Shown here in pieces: positions 56,331-64,000 of a stretch of 64,000 bases of DNA; position 1 is the first letter of the stretch, and every line of letters begins with the position of its first letter. A program made the position numbers and the translations under genes. The stretch lies in contig NZ_JAFBFW010000002.1 in NCBI RefSeq assembly GCF_016909495.1, positions 620,001 through 684,000 of the forward strand, read 5' to 3'. Below the pieces are notes generated by a model, which saw nothing but the letters and a program-made list of their open reading frames with translations, made no database searches and was not told where the DNA came from. The stretch is from Pantoea coffeiphila. GTDB lineage: Bacteria; Pseudomonadota; Gammaproteobacteria; Enterobacterales; Enterobacteriaceae.

Positions 56331-58104
56331 CCACGCCCCTTTCTTGCCGATTTTCTTCGGCATCAATATTTTGCTGTAACTGCCACCAGCGTTGATAGCG
56401 CCCGGGGCGCGCAATCAGTTGCTGATGGGTACCGCTCTCTATCACCGCGCCCTGATGCAGCACCACAATCTGATCGATCTGCTGCAGCGTATGCAGGCGA
56501 TGGGCGACCACCAGTACGGTTCTGCCCGCGCTCAGGCGGCCTATCGCCTGCTGGATAGCCAGCTCATTTTCCCCATCCGCCCAGGCCGTGGCTTCATCAA
56601 GAATTAATATCGGTGCATCCTTCAGCATCGCCCGCGCAATCGCCAGCCGCTGCTGCTGGCCGCCGGAAAGGGGTTCCCCGCTGGCCCCGACCCGGGTTTG
56701 ATAGCCCTGCGGCAGTGCGAGGATAAATTCATGGGCCTGCGCCGCCCTTGCCGCCTGTTCAATGTCATGCTGACTGGCCTCGGGCCGGGCCATCCGCAGG
56801 TTATCGCTGATCGAGGTACTGAACAGCCAGCTATCCTGAAACACGCACGACACCAGCGCACTGAGCTGTGGCGCTGTCATCTGCCGCACATCCACCCCGC
56901 CGATACGCACCGCGCCGCTGGTAACATCTGCAAAACGGGGCACCAGGCGTACCAACGTTGACTTCCCTGCCCCGCTGACCCCGACCAGGGCCAGACTTTG
57001 CCCTGCCGGCACCTGCAGATTGATCCCGTTCAACACCTGCCGCGCCGACCAGGCAAAACTGACGTTATCAAAGGTGACGCAGTAGTCCAGTGGCGGCGGT
57101 GCCGGACAGTCGGGCCAGGTCTGCTGCGGCTCGGAAAGCAGGGAAAAGATCCGCTCCAGCAGCTGCATCTGTAGCGCCGCCCGCTGCGCAATACCGACGG
57201 TTTTGCTCAGCACGCTGCTTAACCCCAGCGAAAACAGCAGGAAGAAGATCAGCGTACTCAGCTCCAGCGATCCCTGGTGGTACAGCCCCAGGCCCAACGG
57301 CATCACCACCACCAGGCTGGTGCCGAGTAGCACCTGAAATATCCCTTCCGGCACCGCCATGCGTCGCATCCATACTGCGGCATCGTCGTAATACTGCTGA
57401 CTGGCCTGTTTGGCCCTCGCCAGCGCGCGATCGCTCTGGTTGTACAGTCTGACCGTCGGCAGACTGGCGACCACTTCGCTAAAAGCGCCAGACATCTCGC
57501 GTTTGCGTTGATGAAAACGGCGGATGGTGGCGGCCCCCTTACCGAAAAGCGCCAACAGCAACAACCCGCCGACGACAAGCGTGCTGATGCTGGCCAGCGC
57601 CATCCGCCAGTCCAGCCAGAACATCGCGGCCAGCAGAAACAGCGGTGTGCCCCAGGCCTGGGCCACTTCCGGCACCAGATGCGCGATGCCATCCTCCAGG
57701 GTTTCGATATCTTCCTGGATCAGATCGCGCAGCAGGGCAGTATCGCTCCGCGAGAAAAAAGCCAGCGGCAACGCCAGCAACAGCGCCCCGCAGCGCAGCC
57801 GTAGCCCCTCCTGCAGGCGAAACGCCAGCCGGTGAGAAAACCACAGCGACAGGCAGTGCAGCACGCGCCCGGCGACGGTACCGGCGGCGATCCCTAACAG
57901 GATCCGCAGCCAGCTGCCGCCTGCCGCTGCAGGCTCGGCGAGGGTCATCAGCAGCCAGAAACCGCCGAGCCACGGGCTGAGTGACAGCGCCGAAGCCGCC
58001 AGGCCCAGTGCCAGGCTCAGAGACAGGCTGCCCGGTGATTCTTTGAGTAAGCGCCACAGCTCACGCCCGCCCTGCTGAGCAGACGTGGAGTTTTCTGCCA
58101 TCAT
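56317..58104 (-). CDS. ABC permease-ATPase, siderophore import type (YbtP-like)
   Basis: A 595-residue fused ABC protein, first of the pair. The membrane domain occupies about 1-330. The ATPase shows Walker A GVSGAGKST, signature LSGGQQQRLAIARA and Walker B LILDEATAWAD. Its start overlaps the TonB receptor stop (ATGA), and its stop lies inside the second ABC gene, so all are translationally coupled. With the next protein it likely forms a heterodimeric inner-membrane importer for a ferric siderophore. Confidence 0.87.
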   Translation of the reverse strand: MMAENSTSAQQGGRELWRLLKESPGSLSLSLALGLAASALSLSPWLGGFWLLMTLAEPAAAGGSWLRILLGIAAGTVAGRVLHCLSLWFSHRLAFRLQEGLRLRCGALLLALPLAFFSRSDTALLRDLIQEDIETLEDGIAHLVPEVAQAWGTPLFLLAAMFWLDWRMALASISTLVVGGLLLLALFGKGAATIRRFHQRKREMSGAFSEVVASLPTVRLYNQSDRALARAKQASQQYYDDAAVWMRRMAVPEGIFQVLLGTSLVVVMPLGLGLYHQGSLELSTLIFFLLFSLGLSSVLSKTVGIAQRAALQMQLLERIFSLLSEPQQTWPDCPAPPPLDYCVTFDNVSFAWSARQVLNGINLQVPAGQSLALVGVSGAGKSTLVRLVPRFADVTSGAVRIGGVDVRQMTAPQLSALVSCVFQDSWLFSTSISDNLRMARPEASQHDIEQAARAAQAHEFILALPQGYQTRVGASGEPLSGGQQQRLAIARAMLKDAPILILDEATAWADGENELAIQQAIGRLSAGRTVLVVAHRLHTLQQIDQIVVLHQGAVIESGTHQQLIARPGRYQRWWQLQQNIDAEENRQERGVDGYR

Positions 58105-60236
58105 CAGAATTCAAATCGCAGCGTGGCGCCGTAAGTGCGCTGCTCGCCCCAGGAAGCAATCATCCCCGGCGCGATGCTGGACCCGGCCCCATTGCGCACA
58201 TAGTTGGCATCAAACAGGTTTTTTGCCCAGAAATAGAGCTGCCAGTCGCTGGCTTCCACCCCCAGGCGCAGGTTGGCGAGGTCGTAGGCCGGTTCGTAAT
58301 ACTGGTTGCTGTCGTTCCAGTAGGTTTTATCCACGTGCTGCCATTCCCCGCGGATAAATCCGTCCAGCGTACTGGTTAGCGGCATGCGATACTGCGCGGA
58401 GACGCCTGCGGTGTACTGCGGAACCAGCGGCACGCGCTTGCCGTTGTAATTGGCTCCCGCCAGCGGATCGTCATAGTCGGTATATTTCGCTTCTACGTAG
58501 CCCAGCGACGCACCAATCTGCAGGTCGCTTTCAAAGGGTTTGGTCAGCAGCTCCACTTCCGCGCCGCGGTTACGGGCTTTACCGGCGTTGGTGGTGATCA
58601 CCGTGCCGTCGGAGATGCGGCGCCCGATTTGCAGATCTTTAATATCGGTCTGGAAAATGGCGGCGTTGAGCATCACCCGTTTGTCGAGCCACAGGGACTT
58701 CACGCCGATTTCGTAGTTGATGCTGATTTCAGGATCGTAGCTGTTGCCTTCCGGTACCTGCGCCACCGAGTTGAAGCCGCCGGAGCGTGCGCCTTTCGCC
58801 ACGCTGGTGTAGAAATTCAGGTCAGGGCTGGCCTGCCAGCCAACAGCCAGTTTCGGCAGCAGATTGGTGAAGGTTTTCTCGCCGTGGAACTCGCCATACA
58901 GCAGGGTCATCCCCAGCATATGCATCGAGGCATTTTCATCGCTTTTGGCGGTTTCGGTCTCCCAGCGCAGGCCGCCGGTTACTGAGATGCCGTTATCGAA
59001 GGTCCAGCTGGTTTCACCGAACACCGAAGTCCCCGAGTTCACAAAGCGCCCGCGGCTGTCGATATCCATGGTGGCTGGAATGCTGACCTCGTCCACCGCG
59101 TCTTCGCCGATATAGTTAATCAGGCCAAAATCATTGTTGAGGCGGAACCAGTAAGTCCCGACCATCCACTGCCAGGGCGAGTCGTTATCTGAAGCCAGCC
59201 GCAGTTCCTGGGTGTATTGCCGCTGATCGGAGAAAAAGTCGCCGACATAGAGGTCATATTGCGTAAAGTCAGATTCACCCAGCGTGCGTTCGTGGGCATC
59301 GCGTACGGCAGTAATCGAGGTGAATCTCAACCCGTCCAGCTGCTGGTTCCACTGTACCGATGCGCCTTTTGCTTTATGGGTCTGCTCACCGAAGAAGTTG
59401 TAGCTGTTTTCGTGCGCGGTAGCCTGGGACCGGTCGCCGTCAGGAATGAAAGCCATATCCTGCGGGCCATCGGTAGAATTGTGCCCGTCGAGGTTAAGCA
59501 GCACTTCGGTACTTTCTGACGGCGTCCAACGCACGCGACCGCGCAGGAAGTACTGCTCCAGATCGGTCAGGTCGCGGTTCACATAGGTGTTGCGCGTCAT
59601 GCCGTCGCGCTGCATCCACATCGCGCTGCCGCTGACCGCCAGCGTATCCTCAATCAGCCCCGTTTCGCCGCCCAGCTGGTATTTCTGCAGGTTTTTATTG
59701 CCGCTGGTGATCTCGCCGTACAGCCGACGGGATCCATCCGGCTTGCGGGTCAGAATGTTGATCACCCCGGCTTCGGCGTTACGGCCATACAACGTGCCCT
59801 GCGGCCCGCGCAGAATTTCGATGCGTTCGACATCTTCCAGATCGGTATAAGTGAGGGTGCTGAGAGGATCGAGGTAGTTAACCCCGTCGATATACACGCC
59901 GATCCCGGCCGGAGTTGCTACCTGACGCTGGCCGACGATGCCGCGAATGCTGATAAAGTTCTCGCTGGCACCACCGGCTTTTTGGATATGCATATTAGGA
60001 GTGCGGGTGTTGAGGTCTTCCAGCATCGCTACGCCCGCATCCTGCAGATCTCCGCGGGACAGCACGCTGGTTGCAGCCTGCACATCCTGCTGACGTTTCT
60101 CTTTTTTCTCGACCACGGTCATTTGTTCGGTGACGGCAGCCGCCTCAGTGTGGCTGCCTTCCGCCAGAGTCGGTGACGAATACAGGACGACGAAAATCAT
60201 GCTGGCAACGGGTGACAGCGGGGAGAGGTATTTCAT
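58104..60236 (-). CDS. TonB-dependent siderophore receptor
   Basis: A 710-residue outer-membrane receptor. It has a signal peptide (cut near SSPTLAEG, residue 25), a TonB box (EQMTVVEKK, about residue 37), a plug domain with RGPQGTLYGRNAEAGVINI and a beta-barrel ending in the terminal Phe (ATLRFEF). The plug style and operon partners resemble FyuA, the yersiniabactin receptor, although length and detail differ, so the ligand may be another siderophore. It is the first gene of the uptake operon. The 167 bp upstream hold its promoter, likely a target of the AraC regulators. Confidence 0.9.
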   Translation of the reverse strand: MKYLSPLSPVASMIFVVLYSSPTLAEGSHTEAAAVTEQMTVVEKKEKRQQDVQAATSVLSRGDLQDAGVAMLEDLNTRTPNMHIQKAGGASENFISIRGIVGQRQVATPAGIGVYIDGVNYLDPLSTLTYTDLEDVERIEILRGPQGTLYGRNAEAGVINILTRKPDGSRRLYGEITSGNKNLQKYQLGGETGLIEDTLAVSGSAMWMQRDGMTRNTYVNRDLTDLEQYFLRGRVRWTPSESTEVLLNLDGHNSTDGPQDMAFIPDGDRSQATAHENSYNFFGEQTHKAKGASVQWNQQLDGLRFTSITAVRDAHERTLGESDFTQYDLYVGDFFSDQRQYTQELRLASDNDSPWQWMVGTYWFRLNNDFGLINYIGEDAVDEVSIPATMDIDSRGRFVNSGTSVFGETSWTFDNGISVTGGLRWETETAKSDENASMHMLGMTLLYGEFHGEKTFTNLLPKLAVGWQASPDLNFYTSVAKGARSGGFNSVAQVPEGNSYDPEISINYEIGVKSLWLDKRVMLNAAIFQTDIKDLQIGRRISDGTVITTNAGKARNRGAEVELLTKPFESDLQIGASLGYVEAKYTDYDDPLAGANYNGKRVPLVPQYTAGVSAQYRMPLTSTLDGFIRGEWQHVDKTYWNDSNQYYEPAYDLANLRLGVEASDWQLYFWAKNLFDANYVRNGAGSSIAPGMIASWGEQRTYGATLRFEF

Positions 60237-60402
60237 AATGATCCTTATCAGAAAAACGAATAGAAAAGCCGGTCACACATCTTAAAGAGGGAAGCTGCAG
60301 CGAACAGGGATGCACTGTGACTGGACGGCTTTTTTCAGCCCCATCTGGTTCAGCCGATGGTTTTACCATTATGAAATCTAAGGACAATCAGCTGGTTCGA
60401 GG

Positions 60403-61218
60403 TCACCGCGTAGGGAACGCATCTTCCCTGCCGGTACGCGCTTCGTGCGGTAGCAGGCCAAAGCGGGCGCGATAGGCGCGGGCAAAATAGCCGCCGCTGC
60501 GCATGCCTACCTGCAGGGCGATCTCCGCCAACGGCAGATCGCCGGACTCGATAAGATGCCTGGCCTGCAGCAGCCGCAGTTCACGCAGGCAGGCAAACAC
60601 CGGCGAGCCATGCAGTTCACGAAAAAGCCGCTTGAGCCGCGTCTCACTGATCCCCACCTGCCGCGCCAGTTCGGGCAGCGCGGGCGGAGAAGCCAGATCC
60701 TGTTGCAGGATCGCCAGCACCAGGCGGATCCGCTCCACATCCTGTTGATGGCCGCTGACAGTCCGCTCTGCCTGCCGTTGCGTCTGCACGCAGACCAGCA
60801 ACTCGTGGCACTTGGCGCGCAGGTAGAACCGGCTCAGGGAAAGTGCGCCCTGGTCTGCTGCAGGGAACAGTTCCCGCAGCAGGATCTGCAGCCCGGCGGG
60901 CTGAGGTGTAACGCTCTCCATCGCCAACGCGGATCCATTCAATAGCTCGCTGGAGAGCAGGATCCCCTGGCTGGCTGGCCCGCCTTTCAGCCGGTGCGGC
61001 GAGTCGCAGCGCAGCATCTCACCGGCCCGCAGCACGGTGTCAGCGTGCTCGTCGGTCAGCAGAATTTCCCCGGCAAACAGCAACAACAGTTTCTTTCCGG
61101 GCCGGGAGAGAGCGTCATCCAGCCCGGGCCCGGGCTGGCTAAATAGCAGTCCCTCTCCCCCGCCGGTCAGGGAAAGGGAAAGCGTGGCCGCGGCGGGGCT
61201 AGAAGGGAGATTTGACAT
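60403..61218 (-). CDS. AraC-family regulator, second of a tandem pair
   Basis: A 271-residue regulator. The C-terminal 100 residues contain two helix-turn-helix motifs (LPELARQVGISETRLKRLFR and LAEIALQVGMRSGGYFARAY). The N-terminal half is a cupin-like sensor with no known ligand. It overlaps the upstream AraC gene by 20 bp and lies 167 bp before the receptor gene. In related loci AraC proteins such as YbtA and PchR activate receptor genes when the ferric siderophore is present. That role is inferred here. Confidence 0.85.
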   Translation of the reverse strand: MSNLPSSPAAATLSLSLTGGGEGLLFSQPGPGLDDALSRPGKKLLLLFAGEILLTDEHADTVLRAGEMLRCDSPHRLKGGPASQGILLSSELLNGSALAMESVTPQPAGLQILLRELFPAADQGALSLSRFYLRAKCHELLVCVQTQRQAERTVSGHQQDVERIRLVLAILQQDLASPPALPELARQVGISETRLKRLFRELHGSPVFACLRELRLLQARHLIESGDLPLAEIALQVGMRSGGYFARAYRARFGLLPHEARTGREDAFPTR

Positions 61219-62194
61219 AGTCTTTCGGGTTTACACCAAAGTGTTCGCGGAACAGCCTGCTGAAATGGCCCTGCTTACTGTGCCCGATGCGGGCGGCCAC
61301 CTGTTTCACCGGGAGGCTGTGCTGGTCCATCAGGTAACGCGCCTCTTCCATCCGCAGGTGCTGCTGGTAGCCGTGAACCCCGGTGCCAAACATCTGCTGA
61401 AAACCGCGTTTCAGTTTGCTTTCACTCAGGCCCACCTGCTGTGCCACGGCTGACTGGGTGGTTGCTTCCGCCAGCGTTGATCCAATTAACAGCGCGGCCT
61501 CCAGTACGCGGCGCCGGTCGGCGGCAGAGAGGTCCAGACGCTGCGGCGCCCGCTGCTGCTGGCCCAGCAGGAAAGCGACATACAGGGCGATGCATTCGTG
61601 GATTTTGCTTTCCATATACAGCATGCCGAGCGCGGAGTCGGGCTGCCACTGCAGCAGCTGGTACAGCGGTCGCCACAGCGAGGGGGGAATCGCCGAACGT
61701 TCCAGTAGCGTCGGGTGTCGGCCTTCAAGAAACGGATGCCAGCTGCGAGGAAACCGATCCGGTTCCTCGGCAAACCATTGCGTCAACAGCGCCAGCGAGA
61801 TGGATAGCTCCACGATGCTCAGAGAGGCGTTGCCGCCCAGCAGGCCATCGGGCAAGGCATCCGGCAAATACCACGCGGTACATTCGCCACGGCGATCGTG
61901 CCAGTTGCCGCGCGCGGAGTAGTTAACCTGATAGTGGCCAGAGAGAATAAAACACAGGCCTACGGTGGTAAAAGGCATGCCAGCCCTGACGCGGACATTC
62001 TGCCGCAGCGCGCCGTGAGTAATTCCGAGCGTCGACTGGCTGTCTTCACTGAGGTGAAACTGCGTATAGCCGTTGCCAAACCGATCGGGCCAGAGGAACC
62101 GGCAGTCGTCGGCCGCTGACGGCGGGCGGGCAGATTGCAGGGCATTCTCCATTGAGACTTCAACCAAATCATTCCAGACAACCTGAATACGCAT
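61199..62194 (-). CDS. AraC-family regulator (YbtA/PchR-like), first of a tandem pair
   Basis: A 331-residue regulator of the length usual for YbtA and PchR. The C-terminal DNA-binding part shows QSAVAQQVGLSESKLKRGFQ and VKQVAARIGHSKQGHFSRLF. The N-terminal sensor includes MPFTTVGLCFILSGHYQVNY. I chose the ATG at 62194 with GAGGAAACC upstream over a start at 62254. A Fur-box-like palindrome lies about 40-60 bp further upstream, so iron probably represses it. It likely activates the receptor operon together with the second AraC protein. Confidence 0.87.
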   Translation of the reverse strand: MRIQVVWNDLVEVSMENALQSARPPSAADDCRFLWPDRFGNGYTQFHLSEDSQSTLGITHGALRQNVRVRAGMPFTTVGLCFILSGHYQVNYSARGNWHDRRGECTAWYLPDALPDGLLGGNASLSIVELSISLALLTQWFAEEPDRFPRSWHPFLEGRHPTLLERSAIPPSLWRPLYQLLQWQPDSALGMLYMESKIHECIALYVAFLLGQQQRAPQRLDLSAADRRRVLEAALLIGSTLAEATTQSAVAQQVGLSESKLKRGFQQMFGTGVHGYQQHLRMEEARYLMDQHSLPVKQVAARIGHSKQGHFSRLFREHFGVNPKDYVKSPF

Positions 62195-62236
62195 GGTTTC
62201 CTCACGTCGCCCGGGAATGAGCCGCAGAAGACGACA

Positions 62237-62255
62237 AATGATAATAAATATCATT
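62237..62255. promoter_or_regulatory. Fur-box-like palindrome upstream of the AraC pair
   Basis: AATGATAATAAATATCATT contains the perfect inverted repeat AATGATA/TATCATT and resembles the Fur consensus (GATAATGATAATCATTATC). Its position upstream of the siderophore regulators predicts iron repression. Confidence 0.7.
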
Positions 62256-62334
62256 ACAGTTAGGTGCGGCTTAAATTTACATATTGTTACCTTGTTGTCA
62301 AACCCGCCGCGTAGGGAAGCCGGTTAGCAGGCAC

Positions 62335-62367
62335 AAAAAAAGGGGCCGGATAATCCGGCCCCTTTCA
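62335..62367 (-). terminator. htpG terminator
   Basis: On the minus strand AAAGGGGCCGGATTATCCGG continues to CCCC and a seven-base T-run. Strong rho-independent form just past the htpG stop. Confidence 0.93.
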
Positions 62368-62384
62368 GTTCACGTGCTCGATGA

Positions 62385-64000
62385 TTAGCCCAACAGCAGC
62401 TGGTTCATGCGGCGAATAAACTGGTTTGGATCGTCCAGCGAGCCCTTCTCGGCCAGCAGCGCCTGATCCAGCAGCAGCTCGATCCACTCGGCAAAGCGCG
62501 CTTCGTCCTGGGTATCGGCAGCGCGTTTAACCAGCGCGTGATCCGGGTTCAGCTCGAACAGGTACTTCACGTCCGGCACGTCCTGGCCCGCAGCGGCAAA
62601 CAGCTTGGCCATCTGGGTGCTCATTTCGTTCGCGTCGGTGGTGACGATGGCCGGGGTATCGGTCAGACGGTGAGTCAGACGCACTTCTTTCACACGCTCG
62701 CCCAGCAGCGTTTTCACGCGCTCAACGAACGGCTCCAGCGCCTTCTCAGCTTCCTTCTGCTCTTCGGTTTCTTCGTCGGCCAGCTTGCTCAGCGCATCGT
62801 CGGCTTTGCTGACGGACTGGAACGGCTTGCCGTCGAACTCGGTCAGGTAGCTCATCATCCATTCGTCGATGCGATCGGAGAGCAGCAGAACTTCGATACC
62901 TTTTTTGCGGAACAGCTCCAGATGCGGGCTGCTCTTCGCCGCGGCATAGCTATCGGCAGTAATGAAGTAAATCTTCTCCTGACCTTCCACCATGCGGCTG
63001 ATGTAGTCTTCCAGCGACACGGTCTGTGCCGGGCCTTCGCTGCTGGTTGAGGCAAAGCGTAGCAGTTTGGCGATGGTTTCGATGTTCGCGCTGTCTTCCG
63101 CCGGGCCTTCTTTCAGTGCCAGGCCGAACTGCTGCCAGAATGTCTGATATTTCTCTTCGTCATCCTTCGCCACTTTTTCCAGCATCTGCAGAGAACGCTT
63201 GGTCAGCGCACTGCGCAGGGTCTGAGTGATGCGGCTGTCCTGCAGGATCTCACGGGAGACGTTCAGCGGCAGATCGTTCGAGTCGATCAGCCCCTTCACG
63301 AAGCGCAGATAGTTCGGCATAAACTGCTCTGCGTCATCCATGATAAACACGCGCTGCACGTACAGCTTCAGGCCGTGTTTGTGATCGCGGTTCCACATAT
63401 CCCACGGTGCCTGAGCCGGAATGTAGAGCAGGCTGGTGTACTCCTGCTTACCTTCCACGCGGTTGTGGCTCCAGGTCAGCGGGTCGGTGAAGTCGTGAGC
63501 AATGTGCTTATAAAACTCTTTGTATTCGTCTTCGCTGATTTCAGACTTGCTGCGGGTCCACAGCGCCTGGGCCTTGTTGATTTTTTCCCAGCTGGTGGTG
63601 TCGTCTTCTTCGTTACGGGATTCAATTTCAACCGGCAGGGCGATATGATCAGAGTATTTGCTGATGATGCTGCGCACGCGCCATGCATCGAGGAACTCGT
63701 CTTCGCCTTCGCGCAGGTGCAGCGTAATCTCGGTGCCGCGATCTTCTTTGGTGATATCCGCGATAGTGTATTCACCTTCGCCTGCGGATTCCCAGAATAC
63801 GCCCTCATCGGCGGCAGCACCGGCAGCACGGGTGCGCACGGAAACTTTATCCGCAACGATAAACGCCGAGTAGAAGCCCACGCCGAACTGGCCGATCAGC
63901 TGGCTGTCTTTCGCCTGATCGGAGCCTAAGGACTCGAGGAAGGATTTAGTACCGGATTTGGCAATGGTGCCCAGGTTTTCAATGACTTCGTCACGACGCA
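62385..64000 (-). CDS. htpG: Hsp90-family chaperone HtpG (5' end outside window)
   Basis: The C-terminal 538 codons of bacterial Hsp90, open to the window's right edge. Just before the edge the frame reads [20 protein letters not shown], followed by [13 protein letters not shown], the ATP-lid region of the GHKL domain. The middle domain has [20 protein letters not shown]. The C-terminal dimerisation domain ends in RRMNQLLLG. The missing N-terminal 85 or so residues lie beyond 64000; there is no sign of a break. In E. coli htpG is the direct neighbour of adk. Confidence 0.97.
   Translation of the reverse strand, partial: RRDEVIENLGTIAKSGTKSFLESLGSDQAKDSQLIGQFGVGFYSAFIVADKVSVRTRAAGAAADEGVFWESAGEGEYTIADITKEDRGTEITLHLREGEDEFLDAWRVRSIISKYSDHIALPVEIESRNEEDDTTSWEKINKAQALWTRSKSEISEDEYKEFYKHIAHDFTDPLTWSHNRVEGKQEYTSLLYIPAQAPWDMWNRDHKHGLKLYVQRVFIMDDAEQFMPNYLRFVKGLIDSNDLPLNVSREILQDSRITQTLRSALTKRSLQMLEKVAKDDEEKYQTFWQQFGLALKEGPAEDSANIETIAKLLRFASTSSEGPAQTVSLEDYISRMVEGQEKIYFITADSYAAAKSSPHLELFRKKGIEVLLLSDRIDEWMMSYLTEFDGKPFQSVSKADDALSKLADEETEEQKEAEKALEPFVERVKTLLGERVKEVRLTHRLTDTPAIVTTDANEMSTQMAKLFAAAGQDVPDVKYLFELNPDHALVKRAADTQDEARFAEWIELLLDQALLAEKGSLDDPNQFIRRMNQLLLG

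Noticed and set aside
53372..60236. ABC pair as a drug or peptide exporter
   Set aside because: The fold is of exporter type, but the coupled TonB receptor, AraC regulators and Fur-like box fit YbtPQ-type import better.
62385..64000. htpG as a truncated pseudogene
   Set aside because: The frame is open to the window edge and the sequence there matches the N-terminal ATPase domain; the gene is only cut by the window.

Overview
The window is chromosomal DNA of an enterobacterium, most likely Erwiniaceae (Erwinia/Pantoea group). The backbone genes closely match Escherichia coli proteins and keep much of the E. coli order: argU-folD-ybcJ; cysS-ppiB-lpxH-purEK; ybbP-ybbA-tesA-ybbO-cnoX; qmcA-ybbJ-cueR-copA-ybaP-ybaK; ushA-fsr-ybaL-gsk-hemH-adk; htpG. 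The species call is inference.

Layout. (1) 1-4.5 kb: right end of an integrated element in the 3' end of tRNA-Arg(UCU), with a P4-type integrase, an AT-rich cargo gene of unknown function, an AlpA-like regulator, a small phage-type protein and two antirepressor-type proteins. The left end lies outside the window. (2) 4.7-15.2 kb: housekeeping genes plus adhP, a SufR-like cysteine-rich regulator divergent from a 14-TM drug exporter, and an orphan AAA ATPase. (3) 15.2-15.7 kb: no gene, but a 201-bp element with terminal inverted repeats, at the purK/ybbP junction. (4) 15.7-21.2 kb: ybbPA, tesA, ybbO, cnoX. (5) 21.3-33.4 kb: a compact purine-nitrogen cluster. AllC, AllE and AllD would take allantoate to oxalurate; AllFGH (oxamate carbamoyltransferase) and AllK (carbamate kinase) would then recover ATP. 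Two MFS carriers and the activator AllS accompany them. Allantoinase, allA and allR are absent. (6) 33.5-49.2 kb: qmcA/ybbJ, copper efflux (cueR/copA with a conserved frameshift signal), ybaP, ybaK, a LysR/PACE efflux pair, ushA, fsr, ybaL, gsk, hemH, adk.

(7) 49.3-62.2 kb: about 13 kb inserted between adk and htpG, which are adjacent in E. coli. It holds two systems. The first is a LysR-linked four-gene operon: PP-loop ATP pyrophosphatase, NUDIX hydrolase, short PLP-fold enzyme and EamA exporter. I recognise no known pathway in it; it looks like a small-molecule synthesis and export unit, with a LysR-type operator dyad placed just upstream of a good promoter. This is the best candidate for an undescribed system. 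The second is a yersiniabactin-type siderophore uptake locus: TonB receptor, two ABC-exporter-fold permease/ATPases, an MFS carrier and two overlapping AraC regulators behind a Fur-box-like palindrome. It has no synthesis genes, so the cell probably takes up a siderophore made by others. (8) 62.4-64.0 kb: htpG, cut by the window edge.

No rRNA genes, CRISPR arrays or intact insertion sequences were seen.
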